From NCBI GenBank assembly GCA_037179385.1, contig CM074195.1:28476222-28540221 (forward strand): DNA of 64,000 bases, given 5' to 3'. How positions within the stretch are numbered: position 1 is the stretch's first letter; every line of letters starts with the position of its first letter. Of the stretch, positions 56,934-64,000 are shown one piece after another. The position numbers were made by a program, and so were the translations under genes. The stretch is from Holothuria scabra. Taxonomy: Eukaryota; Echinodermata; Holothuroidea; Aspidochirotida; Holothuriidae. A model generated the notes under the pieces. That model searched no databases and was not told the DNA's origin. It saw nothing but the letters and a program-made list of their open reading frames with translations.

Positions 56934-57228
56934 AAACCTCTCACCCCAAACTATAATTTTGGTACGGAGGTACCAAGATTCTTAATTGGCTCAGCTATTT
57001 GATTGACAGCTAATTCAAACAATTCAGAGTACCAAAGCTTATATTACACAGCATGAATGTTACTGAGGGTGTTTTGATTATATAAATTGAGTTTTTCTTT
57101 ATTCACCTTGAAGCAATAAACTGAGATTGTGTCTGGATGAGGATGAATTTCAGACAATTGTGGGAAGGGCTTAAGTAAGAAGGTTAGAAGAATTGGTACT
57201 GTATGGGGTGAGAGAACTGGGCCTTTAA
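56934..57228. mobile_element. TTAA MITE, family A
   Basis: The 287-bp element (56938-57224) starts AGGGCCAAACCTCTCACCCC and ends ...GGTGAGAGAACTGGGCCT, between TTAA sites. It is one of the best-preserved copies. Confidence 0.9.
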
Positions 57229-57526
57229 AATTACAATGATGCACACCTCATGCTTAAGTTTTAAGGAGCAAGACCATTTGGCCTTGGTGTAATTCGGATT
57301 TTTTAGGGCATAGAGCCATTAGTCAGGATATAAAGGCCATTCTCTTTTCAGAACAAGGGCACCATGAAGGTCATTTGCTAAAAAGAAGGCCACAGAAATT
57401 AGAAAACACAACAAAACTATGTGTTGTATATACCTGCAACAGTACAGTAAGGCATGGAGGCCATACACTGAAGGCAATGATGGCAACTTTGGCCCCAACT
57501 TCTGTTCATTTTATCACATGATTTAG

Positions 57527-57603
57527 GAAATGTACGATGGCAAAAGCCATCCTTGCTGCTGTTACACTTGCGGCTTGAAGATGAGAATCCGAAAAATAGG
57601 GAT
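57527..57603 (+). CDS. Weak candidate exon 4 of the divergent gene, right edge unknown
   Basis: The acceptor ...TTTATCACATGATTTAG is followed by a frame that fits entry phase 1, starting (G)NVRWQKPSLLLLHLRLED. No GT donor follows before CAGGGCTGGAAA at about 57604, which resembles a hAT-type end and may interrupt an exon. Chance is a real alternative. Confidence 0.22.
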
Positions 57604-60600
57604 CAGGGCTGGAAAAAAATGTTTTCTTTCCCTGCCCCAAAGAAATACAATTATTTCCCAGGAAGGAAGCAAATTTTCTGCATTACTGTACTCCCAGTAT
57701 TCATGTGCAGAGAAAGTAAAGTTCCTTCCAATTGCCAAAATTTCCTTCCCAAAGTTTAAATTTCCCATGAAAGAACCTCCCAGCTTCCCCATGTTTTCCA
57801 CCCAACATAGTGATTCATTTTCAACCTGAAAATAATTTTTTTTTTTGGAATTTTATGCTTTGTGTACATTTTAAAGCTGAACTTATGGGTAGCAGCTAGA
57901 TGTACTTTACTGTACCTCTGTCAGTTTAAGAGTAGTTGGCCAAGTGGTAGCATTACACTTTACTCATTTTGACCTATTTGTAATGACTTGTGCACAAGTT
58001 CAGTTGGGTTTGCCTCTCGTTTCAATCTTAGGGCAGATTGTTCATTTTTCCAATTCTGATTTATTTAATTTCCTCGGTTATTTTCCTTGACGCTCATTTC
58101 CCCCTCTTGTAAACAAGAATCTCATGACCCAGTGGTGCCATTCCTGATGACAACAGACATATTTCACACCAATCTTTTCAAGGTTTTCACTGTCTCAGTT
58201 TGACCATATCTTGCTCATGAAATTTCTTAATTTTCCTCCCCATCTTGAGAGCATTTTAATCTTTAGGATGATCAAAAATAGGGGACAAATTTTCAAAAAG
58301 AGTAAAATGTGGAAAGTACCAGAAGCGTGGTATTTCAAAATTAGAGGCATGGAATTTTTCACTTCTTTGTCAAGATTTAGCTATCGCTTGATTGCATTTA
58401 ATCAAGATACCAAACCCCTTCTTCTCGCAAATCAGGGAGATAAGCTCCTTACAGGCAAATTGCTTTTGGGTCTGTTTTTGTCATCACTTTGGAATTTTAT
58501 TATGATTTTAGGTTCTTCCCAAGTATTTGCTCAAAGTATTAAAAAGCCCATGGGGCTTAGTGTCTATATCTAGATATTGCAACAGTTTTGTACTTTTGTC
58601 AGTTGAGTGGCATGTACTGTAACATTTGGAATCTCACCAAATTTTGTGAACTTTCAGTAAAGGTGATCCTGAGTTAGGAGGTTGTTGTGTAAAGTTAGTT
58701 GACAGAGACAGTATTAGTATTTTTGCACAATGAATTGCAAAATGTGATACTTATCACAAAGTTTAATACCATTGAAATGGAGCACTCCCCTTGTCCCCCC
58801 CCCCCTCCCCAAATTGTTATAGTCTAGAAGAAAGACAGAGAGAAGGATGTGGATCCAAAGCAGCAGGATATTTTCATGGTTGTTTCTGTTTCTTCTGAAC
58901 GGCAGGATTGGGTTTCATCTTGCCTTTTTGTTTTTTACATTTGTTACAATTGAGCAAGAAAAGTACCATTCAAATTGCTTGATAGTGTGCAACACCTTAC
59001 ACATTTTCCTTGTTTTAATATTTATTTCTGTTTATTTGTTGAATTGATTTTATAATATTTAGGTGGTTCAAATTCATGTAGATTTAAAAATTTTTGGAAT
59101 TGAAATTTGAACAAGAAGTTACCATGAGTATATATTTGTGGCGAGGTTCTACAGATTAGCAACTAATGCTTCCTTCATGAAAAATTCCTTCAAGGCCTAA
59201 ATTTGGGTAGGCCTATAAAATTGCAAGATAAAAGTGTCTTTCCAAAGAAAGTAAATACTGCAAGTGACTCATCTTTTCATGAATAATTTTGTCACACTAG
59301 TTGACAAGCTTTTGTGAAATTTGGTAAACCATTTGCTCATCAGATATAAAATTGTCTTTCCTGCATTCACTCTTTTTAAGACCGCTTACCCTCATGACCC
59401 CCAAATTTGCAAGGGGCCCAGTTTCTGGTGTGCATCAAAATGTCACCCAGCGGATACTCCGGTAGATCTCCAGAGACCCTTAGGCTAGTTGTGATGTTTT
59501 AAGTACCATAGTCCAGCCCCAGGGAGATACAATACATGGGTCAAGTCTTCAGGAAAAAAAAAGACTTAATGCCACTTTTGGATTATTTGCATTTTCTTTT
59601 ATCTTTAAGCTTCATCCTGTCTTCCTTTTCTCTTGGTCAGCCCTTTTTTTTTTTTTTTGTCTGTTTTCTCTTCTTTTCATTAGTTTACAAAGCGTTCATG
59701 AGTGGTTTAAAGTAACACCTGAGCTAAAAGTTCTAAAAGTTGCGTGTTGGAGAGCATTGAAAATTATGGTTAAAAAATTGTTCTCCTTGCCAGGGACAAG
59801 GTTTATTTCTTATATGCAAATGCAAAAATAAAGAAAAAAAGAAGGGATCCCTGAAAAGAAGGTTTTAGGCATATATCAAGTTTTGATGTGTATTAACAGA
59901 GAGAGGGGTACGTAGTCTAAGCACTTGGGTTAAATTTGGGTTGGAATACTATGTGTGGATCTCAAGATGTGGGCATGTAAAGTTGTCACATTTTCAACAA
60001 ACAGTGAACTTAAAGCAAGAACATATAACACCATATCCTTACATTAATTAATGGACAGTCTCTTTTTTTCTTCAAATTTTACAGCCAATTTTTTCCTCAA
60101 CAATTCTAAATTATCAGAATGTGAAATCTTGCATGAGTAACATGAGAACTTTACAAACTTTGCATTCCCAACAAGGAGGTCCTGTTCCTATTAACTTCAA
60201 GGTCAACAATTTAACAGTCTGAAAAAACAAAGGAAAACAAAGCATTCCTTGTCATTGTGAGGAAGTAGCAATATGACCCTGGCTGCCCTAAAACTCACTT
60301 TGGACACAAATCTAGTAACTTCATTTACTGATATCTTGGGAATGCATTCTGCTTTTAATGGAAGTTTCACCACATTGTGTAGATTTGGTTCCTCTTTTAA
60401 ATATGAAAATTAAATTTGCTCTTAACTCCTTCTTATGACATTCAATCAAACTGCAACTTTTGTAGTTGTATATAAAAATTCCCAATTTGCTCACCTAATT
60501 GAGTGACAGCACATTGAAAAAAGCAGAGTACTGTAGCTCATATTACTGTACATAGCATTTACTGTACTGAGAGAAAATTTTGTTGAATAACATCACTGTA

Positions 60601-60742
60601 CATATTACAGTAGCACTGGATACCATAAGTAGGGGCCAACAGTCCTCAATTACTTTGTCTGACTGGCTGTAGCGGACCTGTTTTTCCCACAAACAAGCTC
60701 TGCAAAACTTCAGTTTGCTTATTGAGTGCATTATACCATGTG
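57604..60742. other. Mostly unassigned non-coding sequence
   Basis: CAGGGCTGGAAAAAAATG at 57604 may be an old hAT-type end. About 57930-58020 has a SINE-head-like GGCCAAGTGGTAGCATTAC. A C run lies near 58794. About 60450-60590 resembles a decayed MITE A (CCCAATTTGCTCACCTAATT, GAGTGACAGC). The 120-codon frame at 58211-58573 has no recognisable family. Confidence 0.35.
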
Positions 60743-61108
60743 TTAAAGGGGTTCATTGAGTTGATATTGGTAACTAGAGAGTTTTGAAGGGTCACTACAA
60801 CTTTAAAACTCTAATAGTTAGCATAATGAGTTAAGTTTCATATCCAATTCTTACAGAAAAAGTAAAAATTTTGAATTTTGCAGTGTCCTGACTTGCCAAG
60901 GCTTTGTACATAATTTGAAAAAGTGTCTGGTTACGAATTTTTGAAAACCTAATCGAGCCTTTAATTACTCACTCATTAAACAGTTATTTGTATGTAGAAC
61001 ATGGGGATTGCCCAAGTTGGACCGTTTGTCATTGGTATGTGAAGAAATTTTGACAGGTTAAAAAAAAAATTGTTGAATTTCAGGAACCAACTCAATGAGC
61101 CCCTTTAA
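60743..61108. mobile_element. TTAA MITE, family E
   Basis: The 358-bp element (60747-61104) has ends AGGGGTTCATTGAGTTG and CAACTCAATGAGCCCCT, inverted with one mismatch, and TTAA on both sides. It has no coding capacity. Confidence 0.88.
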
Positions 61109-61650
61109 ATTTAGGCATGAAAAGTGTAAATAATAAAATGTACTTTTTTCCAGCAAAGTGCATTGTGTTTCATACATGTGCATTCATAGTATGTAAAGCC
61201 AGTTTGCTTTGTAACATACAGTATATATAATTGTACACCTGTGCTTTTCTTTCTTCGGCCAATATTATACACAAATATATGCTAGTGTTGGCATATAAAG
61301 ATTTTTGTAGGAGTTTAATACAGTATCTTTTGGGGAAGAATAATTATTTTAAGAGTTATTCCTATTGTCACAAGTAAATCTTTTGTGTTATATTTTGATG
61401 GCTTTTGTACTAGGTTATCATATAAGAAATATTCCAGACTATGACCTCCAGAGTTTGTAGGAATATCTTTATTGTGTTTTAAAAATTGGTCATCTTTGAT
61501 AAAAAAATAACTCAAATTCTCAACAAGTCAACAGAATGTTATGTAAAGTGGGCACATTGCCCCAGAGTCCTTTTGTTTTTCTTTGTAATGGTATATCCTG
61601 TTTGTCCTTAATTTGATCCTGTTGGAATGTTTGAATCTTTTTTCCTGTAG

Positions 61651-61694
61651 GGGATAACAAGAAGTGTTGCGGAGTATTCCTAGTTGCAATATAG
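61651..61694 (+). CDS. Weak candidate terminal exon of the divergent gene
   Basis: A strong acceptor (TGAATCTTTTTTCCTGTAG) is followed in entry phase 1 by (G)DNKKCCGVFLVAI and TAG. An AATAAA occurs near 62213. The tail is short and unrecognised, so this is only a possibility. Confidence 0.2.
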
Positions 61695-63120
61695 AAATCG
61701 TACATAAATTGAATGCTTTCTTCAAATTAATGTGGCAGGATGCATCACAGATTTTTCATATTACACTTTGTCTGAAGAAAAATTCTTTGAAAAGCAGTAA
61801 GGTACAGTATCTTCTGAACACTATGCTATTGAAATACAGTTTTCATCTCCTGAAAGAGAAAATTTTTCTGCACAATATTTTGAAGTTAATTTTTTTTTGT
61901 GGAATAATATGCCTTTAACAGATTTCTTGAGGCTTCCTCATTCTTTACAGAAGCCCGTTTCCCTGACCCTCTTACTCTACACAATCCCGACTCCCTTCCC
62001 CACCCCTTTAGCCACTGGAAAATTGTTGCATTTATGTTTCTTACTTATTATAAAACTCTTGTGTTAAGTTTTTATGGGATTTTGATTAATTTCAGTAAGT
62101 TTGGTTTATGGAGGAGGAGGGGTTGCCTTCAAGTAAATTAGAACAAAAGGTTTATCCAGCCTTTTCAAAGTTATTGAGAATGTCTCAAACTAAACAGAAA
62201 TGGAACTCTGAATAAATATACCACTGCATCTTCACCGTGCTGGAAATGTCACATCGTGCTGTGCCATTCTTTGATCCAAGGGACCTTTTAAGCAAGATTG
62301 GCCTGGTTTGTTTCACCTTAAGCAATCAGTACTACTTGCCATCTCACTGTGTTTCAGCACTGACCTGTGGAATCATAATTCATTTCTATAGGAAGCAACC
62401 CTTTTCAACCTATTGAAAACATTCCACCGCTATTCATTGAAAACAGGAACCAAGTAATTTTCTATATTCCCCACAAAATCTGTAACTTATAGAGCCTGTA
62501 ATCAGATATCACAGGTAGGAAATGGACTTTACACATAATGAGGAATTGTGACTTCCCGCAATTTGATCAAACTGCTAGTTTCAATGGATTTTCAAAATGG
62601 TTGATTGTTTTTCATGTTACTTGTATGTCAAAGGTTATCCTGGAGAGACCATTTTTAGACCCAAAAATATCTATGTGAGATTTAGAATTAGTTCTCGCAA
62701 ACATACATTGGTGTCCTCTGTTTAAGGGTTCATTCTCATGCATGATACTGGTTTTGGACAGAAAGGTATACCATATCAAGGAAGACTTGACTTTGTTTGA
62801 TATTAATTTAATAAATGAATTATGTCAGGAAATCATGTATCTCCTATTGTGCTTTTGTGTTAAAGTGTGTAATTTGCGGTTCATACCATTATGGTATGAA
62901 CTTACAGGGAAGTCCTGTCCCATCGAACCATAGTTATGATGTGTCACTTAAAATAATTAAAAAAAAAGTCTTCAAAATTCAACCTACAGTACCTCTTGTT
63001 GTAGCGAAAGTGTAGTACTGTATCAGTATTCCGTGGTGGTGCCAAGGTATGTCAAAAGGTGAGGGGGTACCACACCAAAGGAGAGAGGGTAACTGTGGGT
63101 GAAGAGCTCATCAGCTGCAA
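61695..63120. other. Unassigned non-coding sequence
   Basis: No gene or repeat was recognised. The AATAAA near 62213 could serve a plus-strand transcript. Confidence 0.35.
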
Positions 63121-63515
63121 TGGAGGCTTTTGACATGACATCACAATACTATCAGGCAGTCACTGTTGTGGGTATAAATGTTTTCGTAGTAGACCACACT
63201 AGGCACACTGTCAGGCCTTGAATTTTGAGGCATGCGAGTGGGATCGCACACCACCCCCCACCTTAAATCACTGTGAGGAGTGTGAATTTTTCCACATCTA
63301 GATGAAGGATTGGAGTTCATATAAATCTATTTTAGTTAATGCACATCTATCACACTCCTAAATTTTATGAGAAGAATGATTTGTAGCTCACCTAGAAAAT
63401 TTAGGAAACAAGGCCTACACTGTGTAGTTCATTTAATTCACAAAGCCAAGGGAACAGTATTTTGCATGGTTGTCCTGTAGCATGAAGGATATGTGACATA
63501 ATTGCAAAGCCTCTA
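63121..63515. mobile_element. MITE family B, second copy
   Basis: The ends GGAGGCTTTTGACATGACAT and ATAATTGCAAAGCCTCTA match the ends of the 30200-30417 copy. The interior is longer and diverged. Confidence 0.75.
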
Positions 63516-63659
63516 TTAATTGCTTTTGTGTGGGAACACGGGTAGGACAATTCACATTTATTCCAATGAAGAAAGAATTTATAAGTCGCTAATTTTTATG
63601 AAACATGTAACTGTCATCAACAGAAAACAGATGTTTCCTCAGACCTTGAATTAGTAAAC

Positions 63660-63893
63660 TAGAGAACAACAGTGTTGTTGTCTGGTATGAATGGCTCTTG
63701 AAAATCATGTGACAATATTTTTATCCCTCTTTTGTGAAATTTTCTCTGAGTAACTGCTTAGTTTACCTTGAATGTGCAATAGCTAAGTCTTGAAAAGATA
63801 GTAATTATGAAAGACACTTGATGAGCAATATAAGATGCTTGTGAGATTTAGCTGTTGTTTTAGAGTAATTTTGGATTGACTATTTTAAGTCCT
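63660..63893. mobile_element. MITE family C, diverged copy
   Basis: Family words include ATGGCTCTTGAAAATCATGT, GAGTAACTGCTTAGTTTACC and GTGAGATTTAGCTGTTG, with a decayed right end TTGGATTGACTATTTTAAG. The remaining bases to 64000 hold nothing recognised. Confidence 0.6.
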
Positions 63894-64000
63894 AGAAATG
63901 CTGCATTTTCATCAAATCTTTAGTTGCCTGGGACATATCTCCACAAAGCTTTGCAATTTAATTTGAATGAGCTCACTTGTTCACACTTACCTTACCCACT

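Noticed and set aside
58211..58573. 120-codon plus-strand frame
   Set aside because: A phase-fitting acceptor-like site is nearby but there is no recognisable family, and the composition is like AT-rich background.

Overview
This is a window of eukaryotic nuclear DNA. It is AT-rich, with introns, microsatellites and dense transposon debris, and it has no operons or prokaryotic signals. The best guess is a marine invertebrate deuterostome, probably an echinoderm such as a sea cucumber. This rests on the look of the repeats (AGGCCTAGGCCT-rich stretches, 145-bp TGACCTTTGACCT arrays, TTAA MITEs, a DIRS element) and on an LRRC23 gene close to the animal type. It is an inference, not a proof.

The window is mostly one long minus-strand gene, LRRC23, which encodes an axonemal radial-spoke leucine-rich-repeat protein. 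Three coding exons can be placed. The acidic N-terminal exon with the start codon is at 44379-44266. Exon 2 is at 30850-30738, and the first LRR exon is at 10488-10235. Splice phases match across introns of about 13.4 and 20.2 kb, and the remaining exons lie beyond the left edge. A near-consensus RFX X-box sits about 157 bp upstream of the start codon, as expected for a ciliary gene.

Inside LRRC23 intron 2, on the same strand, lies a compact three-exon candidate gene (23677 to 22238) for a 116-residue protein with one predicted membrane segment and a basic N-terminus. Its phases match and it has a poly(A) signal; I do not recognise the protein. On the plus strand, about 2 kb from the LRRC23 start, a divergent candidate gene begins at 46439. 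Two further phase-compatible exons (52515-52587 and 56513-56587) follow, plus weaker 3' candidates. It is also unidentified.

The left end carries a complete plus-strand DIRS-type retrotransposon (2489-8837), antisense to LRRC23. It has inverted terminal repeats, an internal complementary region, gag, RT/RNase H/methyltransferase-like and tyrosine-recombinase reading frames. Gag has two apparent frame changes and RT has one TGA. The recombinase frame is intact and stays open through the whole RT/RH region.

The rest is repeats. There are several TTAA-flanked (piggyBac-like) MITE families, including a MITE-in-MITE nest. Non-autonomous hAT elements have 8-bp target duplications at 11181-13115, 48546-49719 and 51327-51473, with a probable one at 38067-38463. 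There are tRNA-derived SINEs, a fold-back element, and tandem arrays of 401, 231, 145, about 144 and 65 bp. I see no tRNA, rRNA or CRISPR.
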